Positions 7,986 to 16,637 of a DNA stretch of 64,000 nt are shown piece after piece. The notes under the pieces were generated by a model. That model was given only the letters and a program-made list of their open reading frames with translations, ran no database searches and was not told the DNA's origin. Where the stretch lies: assembly GCF_018069875.1 (NCBI RefSeq), contig NZ_JAGQDF010000011.1:145394-209393 (forward strand), given 5' to 3'. The translations under genes were made by a program, and so were the position numbers. Origin of the DNA: Ideonella alba (GTDB lineage Bacteria; Pseudomonadota; Gammaproteobacteria; Burkholderiales; Burkholderiaceae_C). The number at the start of each line of letters is the position of its first letter. Within the stretch, counting starts at the first letter, position 1.

Positions 7986-9355
7986 GTGGCCGATCCTCCC
8001 CCGCCTGGCGCTACCTGCTGCCGGCATTGGCCGCGGCGGCGGTGTTCGTCGTCTTCCCGATGCTCTACACGCTGAGCCTGGGTTTCACCAACTACAGCGC
8101 CCGCAACCTGCTGTCATTCGAGCGTGCGCGCGCCCAGTTGCTGGAGGAGCGCCTGGTGCAGCCCGGCAGCGAGCGCGCCTTCACGCTGCATGCTGACGGC
8201 GCGCGCTGGCGCGTGGCCTTGCCGGCCGAGGACGGCCAGGCGGCGCTGGTCACGGCGCCGCTGACGCTGGACAGCCCCGAGACCCGCGCCGTGCCGCTGC
8301 AGCCGCTGGCCGACACCGCGCTGACCCCGGCCGCCCCGCCGGCCCAGGTGGTCGAGCGCGTGCCGGCGCTGCGTGCGCTGCAGCTGACCACGCCCGACGG
8401 CCAGACACTGAGCCTGCAGTCGCTGCGCCATGTGGCGCCTTCGCGGCCGCTCTACACCCTGCGCGACGATGGCGCGCTGGTCGACACCCTGACCGCCACC
8501 GCCTACCGGCCCGACATGGCCGAGGGCTTCTTCACCAGCGAGGCCGGCGACCAGCTGCAGCCGGGCTTTCGCGTGGCCGTGGGCTGGCGCCACTACCAGC
8601 GCATCTTCAGCGACGGCCGCTTCCAGGAGCCCTTCGCCAGCGTCTTCCTGTGGACCGTGGCCTTCTCGGCGCTGACGGTGCTGGGCGTCACCGCGCTGGG
8701 CCTGCTGCTGGCCGTGCTGCTGAACTGGGAGGCGCTGGAGGGCCGCGCTGCCTACCGCCTGGTGCTGTTCCTGCCCTATGCGGTGCCAGGCTTCATCTCG
8801 ATCCTGGTGTTCAAGGGCCTGTTCAACCAGAACCTGGGCGAGATCAACCTGATCCTGAACGGGCTGTTCGGCATCAAGCCGGCCTGGTTCACCGATCCGG
8901 CGCTGGCCCGCACGATGCTGCTGATCGTCAACATCTGGCTGGGCTTCCCCTACATGATGGTGCTGTGCTCGGGTCTGATCAAGGCGATCCCGGGTGATCT
9001 GGTCGAGGCCTCGGCGGTGCTGGGCGCCGGGCCGCTGACGCACTTCCGCCGCGTCACGCTGCCCTTGATCCTGAAGCCGCTGACGCCGCTGCTCATCAGC
9101 GCCTTCGCCTTCAACTTCAACAACTTCGTGCTGGTCAGCCTGCTCACCGCCGGCGGCCCCGACCGGGTGGACACCGCGCTGCCGGTGGGTGGCACCGACA
9201 TCCTGGTCAGCTACACCTGGCGCATCGCCTTCCAGGACTCGGGCCAGCAGTTCGGCCTGGCGGCGGCCATCTCCACCGTGATCTTCCTGATCGTGGCGGC
9301 CATCACGCTGGTGCAGATGCGCTTCACCAGGATCAACGACGAACCCGCGCGCTGA
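7982..9355 (+). CDS. malF: Maltose ABC transporter permease MalF
   Basis: 457 residues. A first membrane helix (about residues 9-32) is followed by a large periplasmic domain (to ~195), the diagnostic MalF insertion that contacts MalE. Further helices follow, with the EAA loop as EASAVLGAGPLTHFRRVTLP near residue 341, where the ATPase docks. The ATGA overlap with malE and 5-base gap to malG indicate one operon. No malK ATPase gene is present in the window, so the ATPase must be encoded elsewhere. Confidence 0.92.
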   Translation: MSGRSSPAWRYLLPALAAAAVFVVFPMLYTLSLGFTNYSARNLLSFERARAQLLEERLVQPGSERAFTLHADGARWRVALPAEDGQAALVTAPLTLDSPETRAVPLQPLADTALTPAAPPAQVVERVPALRALQLTTPDGQTLSLQSLRHVAPSRPLYTLRDDGALVDTLTATAYRPDMAEGFFTSEAGDQLQPGFRVAVGWRHYQRIFSDGRFQEPFASVFLWTVAFSALTVLGVTALGLLLAVLLNWEALEGRAAYRLVLFLPYAVPGFISILVFKGLFNQNLGEINLILNGLFGIKPAWFTDPALARTMLLIVNIWLGFPYMMVLCSGLIKAIPGDLVEASAVLGAGPLTHFRRVTLPLILKPLTPLLISAFAFNFNNFVLVSLLTAGGPDRVDTALPVGGTDILVSYTWRIAFQDSGQQFGLAAAISTVIFLIVAAITLVQMRFTRINDEPAR

Positions 9356-9360
9356 CCGAC

Positions 9361-10251
9361 ATGCCCATCGTCCAAAGCCGATCCCAGCGCTGGCGCAAGC
9401 TGGCCGCCCACGCCTTCCTGCTGGCGCTGTGTGCCGTGGTGCTGTTTCCCTTCCTGGTGGTGGTGTCGGTGTCGCTGCGGCCGGGCAACTTCGCCGCCGG
9501 TTCATTGATCCCGGAGACCATCAGCTGGGAGCACTGGCGCTACGTGCTGGGCCTGCCCTACGCCGCGCCCGATGGCCGCCTCGTCGAGCCCGACCTGCCG
9601 GTGCTGCGCTGGCTGTGGAACTCGGTCAAGGTGGCCACGGTGTCGGGCCTGGTCACGCTGCTGCTCTCCACCACCGCCGCCTATGCGCTGGCGCGCATGC
9701 GCTTCCGGGGCCGGCGCCAGGTGTTGACGGGTCTGATGCTGATGCAGATGTTCCCGGCCGTGCTGGCGCTGGTGGCGATCTACGCCATCTTCGACCGCCT
9801 GGGCGCCGCCGTGCCAGCGATCGGCCTGAACACCCATGCCTCGCTGGTGCTGGCCTACTCGGGCGGCATCGCCATGCACGTGTGGACGATCAAGGGCTAC
9901 TACGACACCCTGCCCACCGAGATCGAGGAGGCCGCCCGCGTCGACGGCGCCGGCACCTGGACCACCTTCTGGCGCGTGCTGCTGCCGATGGCGCTGCCCA
10001 TTCTGGCGGTGGTCTTCCTGCTGGCCTTCATCGGCGCGGTGATCGAGTACCCGGTGGCCTCGGTGCTGCTGACGCAGCAGGACCAGCTGACGCTGGCCGT
10101 GGGCGCCAAGCTCTTCGTGCACGAGCACAACTTCCGCTGGGGCGACTTCGCCGCCGCCGCCATCCTCTCGGGCCTGCCGATCACCGCGGTGTTCCTGCTG
10201 GCGCAGCGCTGGCTGATCGCCGGCCTGGCCGCCGGCGGCGTCAAGGGATGA
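9361..10251 (+). CDS. malG: Maltose ABC transporter permease MalG
   Basis: 296 residues with about six membrane helices. The EAA loop EIEEAARVDGAGTWTTFWRV (about residues 187-206) and the conserved SLRPGNFAAGSLIP segment after helix 1 match MalG. It forms the membrane channel with MalF. Its TGA overlaps the ATG of the next gene (ATGA), so the glycosidases downstream are co-translated with the transporter. Confidence 0.92.
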   Translation: MPIVQSRSQRWRKLAAHAFLLALCAVVLFPFLVVVSVSLRPGNFAAGSLIPETISWEHWRYVLGLPYAAPDGRLVEPDLPVLRWLWNSVKVATVSGLVTLLLSTTAAYALARMRFRGRRQVLTGLMLMQMFPAVLALVAIYAIFDRLGAAVPAIGLNTHASLVLAYSGGIAMHVWTIKGYYDTLPTEIEEAARVDGAGTWTTFWRVLLPMALPILAVVFLLAFIGAVIEYPVASVLLTQQDQLTLAVGAKLFVHEHNFRWGDFAAAAILSGLPITAVFLLAQRWLIAGLAAGGVKG

Positions 10252-11582
10252 GGCGCCGCCACTTCAACCTGGCCGCGTCGCTGACGCCGGTCCTTGCCTG
10301 CCTGCCCACGATGAGCCACGCCGCCCTGCCTGCCGCCCAGACCCACCTGGACTGGACCCGCAGCGCCAACATCTACGAAGTCAACATCCGCCAGTACACG
10401 CCCGAGGGCACGCTGCGCGCCTTCATGGCCCACCTGCCGCGGCTGCGCCGCATGGGCGTGGACATCCTGTGGCTGATGCCGATCCAGCCGATCGGCCTGC
10501 AGGAGCGCAAGGGCACGCTGGGCAGCTACTACTCGATCCGCGACTACACCGCGGTGAACCCCGAGTTCGGCACGCTGGACGATGCGCGGGCGCTGGTGCG
10601 CGAGGCGCACGCGATGGGCTTCAAGGTGATCCTCGACTGGGTGGCCAACCACACCGCCTGGGACCACCCCTGGACCCAGGCGCACACCGACTGGTACAAG
10701 CTCGATGCGAAGGGCCGGATCTTCCCGGTCACCTTCAATGCCGGCACGCCGCAGGTCGAGTACTGGACCGATGTGGTGGCGCTGAACTACGCCAGCGCCG
10801 CGCTGCGCCGGGCGATGATCGACGCGATGGCCTTCTGGGTTCGCGAGGCCGACTTCGACGGCTTCCGCTGCGACGTGGCCGGCCTGGTGCCCACCGACTT
10901 CTGGGACCACGCACGCGCCGAGCTGGACGCGATCAAGCCGATGTTCATGCTGGCCGAGTGGTCCGAGGTGGACCTGCACGAGCGGGCCTTCGACATGACC
11001 TACGGCTGGGACCTGACGGACGTGCTCACGAAGGTCGCCAAGGGCCAGGCCGATGCGCGCGACCTGGCCGCCTGGGTGCGCCAGCCGCCGCTCAGCAAGG
11101 CCGGCCAGGCCTTCCCGAAGAGCGCCTACCGGATGCGCTTCACCAGCAACCACGACCACAACTCCTGGCATGGCCACGACGGTGAGCTCTACGGTGACGC
11201 CTTCCCGGCGATGGCGGTGCTGGCCGCCACGCTGCCCGGCATGCCGCTGATCCTGGGCGGCCAGGAGGCGGGGCTGCGCAAGCGCCTGGCCTTCTTCGAA
11301 AAGGACACGATGGATCTGTCGAGCTTCCCGCACGAGGCGCTCTACACCCGGCTGCTGGCGCTCAAGCATGCGCACCCGGCGCTGTGGAACGGCCAGTACG
11401 GCGCCGACGTCGAACTGCTGGACGCCGGCAACCCCGCGGTGTTCGCCTTCCGCCGCCGCCAGGGCAGCGACCAGGTCACGGTGGTGGTCAACGTCAGCGA
11501 CCAGCCGCAGGACGTGGCGCTGGCGGCGCTGCCCGGGGTGCAGCGCCTGGCGCCCTGGGCCTGGCAGATCGACGCGCCATGA
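10248..11582 (+). CDS. GH13 alpha-amylase / maltodextrin hydrolase, exported
   Basis: 444 residues. The start is set at the ATG overlapping the malG stop; the frame stays open far upstream but only inside malG. An N-terminal signal-like segment ends in MSHAALPAA, suggesting periplasmic location. The GH13 catalytic regions are intact: DWVANHTAWD (I), DGFRCDVAG with the nucleophile Asp (II), MLAEWSE with the acid/base Glu (III) and FTSNHDHNSW with the transition-state Asp (IV). It lacks the extended N-terminal domain of neopullulanases. It probably shortens maltodextrins entering through the receptor. ATGA overlaps on both sides. Confidence 0.88.
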   Translation: MRRRHFNLAASLTPVLACLPTMSHAALPAAQTHLDWTRSANIYEVNIRQYTPEGTLRAFMAHLPRLRRMGVDILWLMPIQPIGLQERKGTLGSYYSIRDYTAVNPEFGTLDDARALVREAHAMGFKVILDWVANHTAWDHPWTQAHTDWYKLDAKGRIFPVTFNAGTPQVEYWTDVVALNYASAALRRAMIDAMAFWVREADFDGFRCDVAGLVPTDFWDHARAELDAIKPMFMLAEWSEVDLHERAFDMTYGWDLTDVLTKVAKGQADARDLAAWVRQPPLSKAGQAFPKSAYRMRFTSNHDHNSWHGHDGELYGDAFPAMAVLAATLPGMPLILGGQEAGLRKRLAFFEKDTMDLSSFPHEALYTRLLALKHAHPALWNGQYGADVELLDAGNPAVFAFRRRQGSDQVTVVVNVSDQPQDVALAALPGVQRLAPWAWQIDAP

Positions 11583-13210
11583 CCAGCGCCGCGCCCTGGT
11601 GGCAGGACACGGTCATCTACCAGGTCTACCTGCGCAGCTTCCAGGACAGCAATGGCGACGGCATCGGCGACCTGCCGGGCCTGGCGAGCCGCTTGGACGA
11701 CCTGCGGGACCTGGGCGTGCAGGCGATCTGGATCACGCCCTTCTTCCCCTCGCCCAACGCCGACTTCGGCTACGACGTCAGCGACTACTGCGATGTGGCG
11801 CCCGAGTACGGCACGCTGGCCGACTGGGACGCGCTGGTGCGCCAGGCCCGGCAGCGCGGCATGCGCCTGCTGGTGGATTTCGTGCTCAACCACACCTCCG
11901 ACCAGCACCCCTGGTTCCGCGAGGCCTGCAGCTCGCCCCAGCACCCGCGGCGCGACTGGTATGTCTGGCGCGATGGCCCCCCCGATGGCGGCCCGCCCAC
12001 CAACTGGCGCTCGGTGTTCGGCGGCCCGGCCTGGACGCACGAGCCGCGCAGCGGCCAGTGGTACTACCACGCCTTCCTGCCGCAGCAGCCCGACCTGAAC
12101 TGGCACCACCCGGGCGTGCGCGCGGCGATGGCCGATGTCGCGCGCTTCTGGCTGCGCCGCGGTGCCAGCGGATTTCGCCTGGACGCCACCGCCTTCCTCT
12201 TCGAGGACCCCGACTGGCCGGACGACCCGGACCCCGACCGGCAGCCCCCCTGGCCGCTGCAGCCCTTCAACAGCAACCGGCCCGAGAACCACGGCGTGCT
12301 GCGCGAACTGCGCGCGGTGCTGGCCGAGTTCGACGCCGGTTTCGACGATGAGCGCGTGCTGCTGGGCGAGTCCACCACCGACACCCTGACCGAGCTGCGC
12401 GCCGCCTACGGCGAGCAGGGCGACGAGATCCAACTGCCGATGAACTTCGTCTACGCGCGCCACTGGCAGCGCGATGCGCCGTTCTTCCAGCGGCTGATCG
12501 ACGACACCCAGGCGCTGCTGCACGACCGCACGCCGGTGAGCTTCTTCAGCAACCACGACCACTGGCGCCAGTGGAGCGCCTTTGGCGACGGCGTGCACAA
12601 CGACGCCATCGCCCGGCTGACGGCGGCCATGACGCTGCTGCAGCGTGGCACCGCCCTGGTCTACTACGGCGAGGAGATCGGCATGGGCGACCTGCCCGAC
12701 GCCGAGCTGGCCGCCGCGCCGCTGGGCCCGAGCCGCCCCCGGGCCGACCCACGCGACCGCGCCCGCACGCCGATGCAGTGGGACGCTGGCACCCACGCCG
12801 GCTTCAGCCTGGGCACGCCGTGGCTGCCGCTGCCGCGCACCTGGGGTGATCGCCATGTGGCGGCGCAGCGCGCCGACCCCCACTCGCTGTGGCACTGGTA
12901 CCGCGCGCTGATCGCCCTCAAGCGGGACGACCCGGCGCTGCACGCCGGCGCCCATTGGCCGCTGCACGCCGACCAGAGCTCGGTGCTGGCGTTCGGCCGC
13001 CGCTCGGCGGACGGCACGCTGGCGCTGGTGCTGCTGAACTGGGGCGAGCAGGCCTGCGAGGTGGCCGTGCAGGGCCTGCCCGCAGGCACCGGCCCCACCG
13101 CCGAGGTGCTGCTGGCCAGCCCGCCGATCGCCGCGCCGCAGCGGCTGGACCGGGTGCCGCTGTCACCCTTTGGCGTGGCTGTGCTGCGCCCACAGGGGAT
13201 GAACGCATGA
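11579..13210 (+). CDS. GH13 alpha-glucosidase / oligo-1,6-glucosidase family, cytoplasmic
   Basis: 543 residues starting at the ATG that overlaps the preceding stop. No signal peptide is present. It opens with WWQDTVIYQVYLRSFQDSNG, typical of the oligo-1,6-glucosidase/alpha-glucosidase/trehalose synthase subfamily with its calcium-like DSNGDG loop. Catalytic regions are DFVLNHTSD, GFRLDATAF (nucleophile), LLGESTTD (acid/base) and FFSNHDHWR. RTPMQWD near residue 398 is the conserved segment of this subfamily. It should release glucose from maltose and short maltodextrins in the cytoplasm; specificity for alpha-1,4 or alpha-1,6 bonds cannot be read from the sequence with certainty. Confidence 0.88.
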   Translation: MTSAAPWWQDTVIYQVYLRSFQDSNGDGIGDLPGLASRLDDLRDLGVQAIWITPFFPSPNADFGYDVSDYCDVAPEYGTLADWDALVRQARQRGMRLLVDFVLNHTSDQHPWFREACSSPQHPRRDWYVWRDGPPDGGPPTNWRSVFGGPAWTHEPRSGQWYYHAFLPQQPDLNWHHPGVRAAMADVARFWLRRGASGFRLDATAFLFEDPDWPDDPDPDRQPPWPLQPFNSNRPENHGVLRELRAVLAEFDAGFDDERVLLGESTTDTLTELRAAYGEQGDEIQLPMNFVYARHWQRDAPFFQRLIDDTQALLHDRTPVSFFSNHDHWRQWSAFGDGVHNDAIARLTAAMTLLQRGTALVYYGEEIGMGDLPDAELAAAPLGPSRPRADPRDRARTPMQWDAGTHAGFSLGTPWLPLPRTWGDRHVAAQRADPHSLWHWYRALIALKRDDPALHAGAHWPLHADQSSVLAFGRRSADGTLALVLLNWGEQACEVAVQGLPAGTGPTAEVLLASPPIAAPQRLDRVPLSPFGVAVLRPQGMNA

Positions 13211-13965
13211 AAGTCCTGGTGACTGGCCTGAATGGCACGCTGGCGCCGGTGCTGGCGGCGCGCCTGCGCGCCGATGGCCACGAGGTCATCGGCTGGGACC
13301 GGGCGCGCCAGCCGGTGGACGACGAGACCGCCGGCCGCGCCTGGCTCGACCAGGTGCGCCCCGATGCCATCGCCCACCTGGCCACGGGCGATGCGCACTG
13401 GGCCGGCTGGATGGCCTGGTGGGCGGCGCAGGGCGACCGGCCCTTCGTGTTCACCAGCACCGCCATGGTCTTCGACGCCCAGCCCGACGGGCCCCACCAG
13501 CCCAGCGACACGCGCACGGCGCGCGACGCCTACGGCCGCGGCAAGATCGTCTGCGAGGACGCCATCCGCCGCGCCCACCCCTTTGCCTGCATCGCCCGCC
13601 TGGGCTGGCAGATCGACCTGAGCCGTGGCGGCAACACCATGCTGGCCACGCTGGAGCGCTGGCAGCAGGAGCAGGGCGTGATCGAGGCCAGCCGCCACTG
13701 GCGACCGGCCTGTTCCTTCATCGACGACACGGTCGAGGCGCTGGCCCAGCTGCTGCAGGATCCGCTGCCGGGCGTGCTGCACCTGGACAGCAATGCCGGC
13801 GACGGCTGGCGCTTCGACCGCATCGCGCGCGCCCTGGCGCGCGCCGCGGGCCGCGACCACTGGCGGGTGCAGGCGGTGGACGGCTACCGCCACGACCAGC
13901 GGCTGCAGGGCGGCGCGCTGCGTCTGCCGCCGCTGAGCGAACGGCTGGCCCTGGCGCGGGCCTGA
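13207..13965 (+). CDS. NAD(P)-dependent epimerase/dehydratase, RmlD-like
   Basis: 252 residues; the ATG overlaps the glucosidase stop (ATGA) so it belongs to the mal operon. The Rossmann motif TGLNGTL is at residues 6-12 and the catalytic Tyr-Lys pair is YGRGK near 109-113, preceded by the Ser/Thr of FTSTAMVF. This is the pattern of extended short-chain dehydrogenases such as dTDP-4-dehydrorhamnose reductase, but it is shorter. It may act on a nucleotide sugar or a sugar derivative made from maltose-derived glucose. The substrate is unknown, and its place at the end of a maltose operon is unusual. Confidence 0.7.
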   Translation: MKVLVTGLNGTLAPVLAARLRADGHEVIGWDRARQPVDDETAGRAWLDQVRPDAIAHLATGDAHWAGWMAWWAAQGDRPFVFTSTAMVFDAQPDGPHQPSDTRTARDAYGRGKIVCEDAIRRAHPFACIARLGWQIDLSRGGNTMLATLERWQQEQGVIEASRHWRPACSFIDDTVEALAQLLQDPLPGVLHLDSNAGDGWRFDRIARALARAAGRDHWRVQAVDGYRHDQRLQGGALRLPPLSERLALARA

Positions 13966-13974
13966 GCACGCGAC

Positions 13975-14715
13975 TCAGTCGATGCGCCAGCGCAGCGCGC
14001 GCAGCTGCTCGTAGGCAGGGCGGCAGGCTTCGGCCACCTCGGCGGCGTGTCCCGTCAGCACGGGGGCCTCGTCGGCCGCCCGCTCGAAGCCGGTGGAGCG
14101 CCACACCGCGGCGTACCAGTGCGGGGCCCAGACGCCATCCGAGGCGCGCGGCCCGGCCGGCCACTGCAGCATGCCGGGGCGGAAGTCCAGGTCCAGGTGG
14201 GCGCACAGCGCGCGCAGATGGGCCTCGGGGCGCTGCAGGAAGTCAGCGCTGTCGATGATCGTCGGCACCTGGCCGTGGCGCGCCTGCAGGTGCTCCAGCA
14301 AGCGCATTTGCTGCAGCACGCCCAGGTCCTCGGGCGCCACCTCGGCGCGCGACTTCACGTAGGAGGCCACCACCCGCACCGGGTCGCGGATCAGCAGCAC
14401 GTTGTGCAGGCCGTCCACCCAGTCCAGGGCCAGGCCGGCCGGCAGGTGATGCGCCATGTGCTTCTGGTACCAGACCGGCAGCCCGCCCGGCACCGGGCCC
14501 AGCAGCTGGGCCACCACGCGCGCGGGGTCGCATTCGCCCTGGGCGATGATCTCGTCGCGGCCGGGATGGTCCAGACCGGTGGCGGCCAGGTAGGCGGCAT
14601 AGAGCGGCTCGTCGCTGACCGCGCAGTCGCCGCGGTTCTCCCAGGAGCGCATCATCGCGGTGCTGATGTTGCGCGGCCCGCTCCACATGGCCACGCGCAG
14701 CGGGGTCTGCGTCAC
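13975..14715 (-). CDS. Sulfotransferase-like P-loop protein
   Basis: 246 residues, beginning at a GTG whose bases overlap the aminotransferase stop (GTGA). The N-terminal WSGPRNISTAMMRSWENR matches the 5'-phosphosulfate-binding loop of PAPS sulfotransferases. LLIRDPVRVVASYVK near residue 130 matches the 3'-phosphate-binding segment. Homologues often accompany branched-chain or D-amino-acid aminotransferase-like genes, as here. Whether it transfers sulfate, and to what, is not known. It converges with the mal operon end at 13965. Confidence 0.7.
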   Translation of the reverse strand: MTQTPLRVAMWSGPRNISTAMMRSWENRGDCAVSDEPLYAAYLAATGLDHPGRDEIIAQGECDPARVVAQLLGPVPGGLPVWYQKHMAHHLPAGLALDWVDGLHNVLLIRDPVRVVASYVKSRAEVAPEDLGVLQQMRLLEHLQARHGQVPTIIDSADFLQRPEAHLRALCAHLDLDFRPGMLQWPAGPRASDGVWAPHWYAAVWRSTGFERAADEAPVLTGHAAEVAEACRPAYEQLRALRWRID

Positions 14716-15644
14716 GCCGTGCTCCCGGCCCGGGCGGCGGCCACGTCGCGGCGCACCAGGTCGGCATAGAGTGCCTGCAGGCGCTGCACCATCGGGCCGG
14801 GCACCATGTCGAAGGCCCGGCCGTCGACCGAGCGCACCGGCGCCACACCGGCGTAGGTGCCGGTGCAGAAGGCCTCGTCGGCGCTGTAGACCTGGGTCAG
14901 GCTGAAGTTCTTCTCAAAGGCCGGAATGCCGGCCTCGCGGCAGACCTGCAGCACGTTGGCGCGGGTGATGCCGCCCAGGCAGTAGTCGCCGCTGCTGGTC
15001 CAGACCTCGCCCTTCCTGACGATGAAGAAGTGGGTGGAGTTGCAGGTGGCGACAAAGCCGTGCGGGTCCAGCATCAGCGCCTCGTCGGCCCCCGCCTCGG
15101 TGGCCTGGATGCAGGCGGTGATGCAGTTGATCTTGCTGTGGCTGTTGAGCTTGGGGTCCTGCACGTCGGGCGCGCCGCGGCGCACATGCACGGTGAACAG
15201 CTTCAGGCCCTGGGCCAGCAACTCGGGCTTGGGGCGCTTGAACTCGGGCAGGATCACCACGGTGGCGTTGCCGATGCAGGCGCGCGGGTCCTGGTAGGGC
15301 GTGCGCTTGATGCCGCGCGTGACCATCAGCCGCACATGCACGCCGTCGTGCATGCCGTTGGCGGCCAGGGTCTCGCGCAGCGCGGCAGCCAGTTGCGCGC
15401 GGCTCAGGCCGATGTCCAGCGCCAGCGCGCGGGCGCCTTCGAACAGCCGGTCCAGATGGGCGGCCAGGAAGACCGGCTCGCCGTCCACCACGCGCAGGCC
15501 CTCCCAGACGCCATCGCCCAGCACGAAGCCGCTGTCGAAGACCGACACCACCGCCTCGGCGCGTGGCAACAGCCGACCGTTGATCCAGATGCGGATGTCC
15601 GCATTGCGCGGGTCGTCGTGGAAGTCGTGGATGCTCTGGGCCAT
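14712..15644 (-). CDS. Class IV aminotransferase (branched-chain / D-amino acid type), PLP-dependent
   Basis: 310 residues counted from the ATG at 15642-15644; the open frame upstream of this lacks family similarity. VFDSGFVLGDGVWEGLRV near the N-terminus and KLNSHSKINCI, with the PLP-binding Lys, are characteristic of fold-type IV enzymes. GGITRANVLQV near residue 230 is the phosphate-binding segment. It is probably an amino-acid transaminase acting on a branched-chain or related amino acid. It is not a clear IlvE, so the exact substrate is open. It is co-transcribed with the sulfotransferase-like gene. Confidence 0.8.
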   Translation of the reverse strand: MAQSIHDFHDDPRNADIRIWINGRLLPRAEAVVSVFDSGFVLGDGVWEGLRVVDGEPVFLAAHLDRLFEGARALALDIGLSRAQLAAALRETLAANGMHDGVHVRLMVTRGIKRTPYQDPRACIGNATVVILPEFKRPKPELLAQGLKLFTVHVRRGAPDVQDPKLNSHSKINCITACIQATEAGADEALMLDPHGFVATCNSTHFFIVRKGEVWTSSGDYCLGGITRANVLQVCREAGIPAFEKNFSLTQVYSADEAFCTGTYAGVAPVRSVDGRAFDMVPGPMVQRLQALYADLVRRDVAAARAGSTA

Positions 15645-15717
15645 CGTCAAGCGGGGGATACTGGTGATGCGCCGCAGTCTACGCGGCCGGACCCTGTTGC
15701 ATGCGAAGGAGACCCTG

Positions 15718-16368
15718 ATGAGCGGACGCACTGTCGTGCTGGCCGGCGCCACCGGCCTGGTGGGCCAGCACCTGCTGCAGGGGCTGCTGGCCGATCCCGG
15801 CGTGGCGCAGGTGATCAGCCTGGGCCGCCGGCCCGCCACGCTGTCACACCCGCGGCTGCAGGCCCTGGTGGTGGATTTTGCTGCGCTGCCCGCGCTGCCG
15901 CCCAGCGACGAGGTCTACCTGGCGCTGGGCACGACGATCAAGGTGGCAGGCAGCCAGGCCGCCTTCCGCGCGGTGGACTTCGACGCCAACCTGGCCGTGG
16001 CGCGTGCCGCGCTGGCGGCGGGAGCGCGCCGAGCCGGGCTGGTCAGCGCGATGGGTGCCGATGCGCGCTCGGCGGTCTTCTACAGCCGGGTCAAGGGCGA
16101 ACTGGAGGACACGCTGGCCGCGCTGCCCTTCGACGGGCTGCTGATCGCCCGGCCATCAATGCTGGAGGGTGACCGCGCGGCCCTGGGCCAGCCCGAGCGG
16201 CCGGGTGAGCGCTGGGCCTCGGCGCTGGGCCGCTGGCTGGGTCCGCTGGTGCCGGCGAACTACCGGCCGATCCCGGCCGCGGCGGTGGCGGCCGCCCTGC
16301 GGGCGGGCGTGCCCACGGTGCAGGGGCGGCAGGTGCTGCTGTCCGGGGCGCTGCGGCGCCCGCGCTGA
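15718..16368 (+). CDS. NAD(P)-binding SDR-like oxidoreductase
   Basis: 216 residues starting at an ATG preceded by GAAGGAG. The N-terminal VVLAGATGLVGQHLLQGLL is a Rossmann NAD(P)-binding motif. YLALGTTIKVAGSQAAFRAVD and SAMGADARSAVFYSRVKGELE place it with atypical SDRs related to the yeast Him1 / TIP30-type proteins; YSRVKGE provides a YxxxK-type pair. Family members are often annotated as nucleoside-diphosphate-sugar epimerases without biochemical support. The substrate is unknown. It is divergent from the aminotransferase, with only 73 bases between starts. Confidence 0.75.
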   Translation: MSGRTVVLAGATGLVGQHLLQGLLADPGVAQVISLGRRPATLSHPRLQALVVDFAALPALPPSDEVYLALGTTIKVAGSQAAFRAVDFDANLAVARAALAAGARRAGLVSAMGADARSAVFYSRVKGELEDTLAALPFDGLLIARPSMLEGDRAALGQPERPGERWASALGRWLGPLVPANYRPIPAAAVAAALRAGVPTVQGRQVLLSGALRRPR

Positions 16369-16375
16369 GCGGGTC

Positions 16376-16558
16376 TCAGGCCGGGTCGCCCGGCACGCCG
16401 CCCATCAGCACGCAGGCCAGCTCCAGCCGGCGCCACAGGTGCTCGGGCATCGCCAGGATGCCTTCGGGGGTGCGCTCGCGCATGACCCAGTCGCGGATCT
16501 CGGCGTGCTGCGCCGGGCTCAGCAGGTGGCGCTCCAGCATCTCGTCGAGGGTCTGCAT
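16376..16558 (-). CDS. Small hypothetical protein (60 aa)
   Basis: An ATG at 16556-16558 preceded by GGAGGAG opens a 60-residue frame with high-G+C coding bias. The product (begins MQTLDEMLERHLL, ends MGGVPGDPA) is acidic and looks helical, with no membrane segment or metal motif. I do not recognise a family. The longer upstream frame is not used because the Shine-Dalgarno decides the start. It converges with the SDR gene, leaving 7 bases between stops. Confidence 0.6.
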   Translation of the reverse strand: MQTLDEMLERHLLSPAQHAEIRDWVMRERTPEGILAMPEHLWRRLELACVLMGGVPGDPA

Positions 16559-16637
16559 CGCGGGCTCCTCCGGGGGTGGCGTGCCGCGATGATCGCACGG
16601 ACGCGGGCCGCCGTGGCGGCCCGCAGCGGGCGCTGGT

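Noticed and set aside
9429..10247. In-frame extension of the GH13 gene upstream through malG
   Set aside because: It reads a malG shadow frame and gives Arg/Gly-rich sequence; the ATG overlapping the malG stop gives a signal peptide and normal family length.
14712..15839. Longer start (to 15839) for the class IV aminotransferase
   Set aside because: The added 65 residues overlap the start of the divergent SDR gene and have no family similarity; MAQSIHDF at 15644 fits the known N-terminus.
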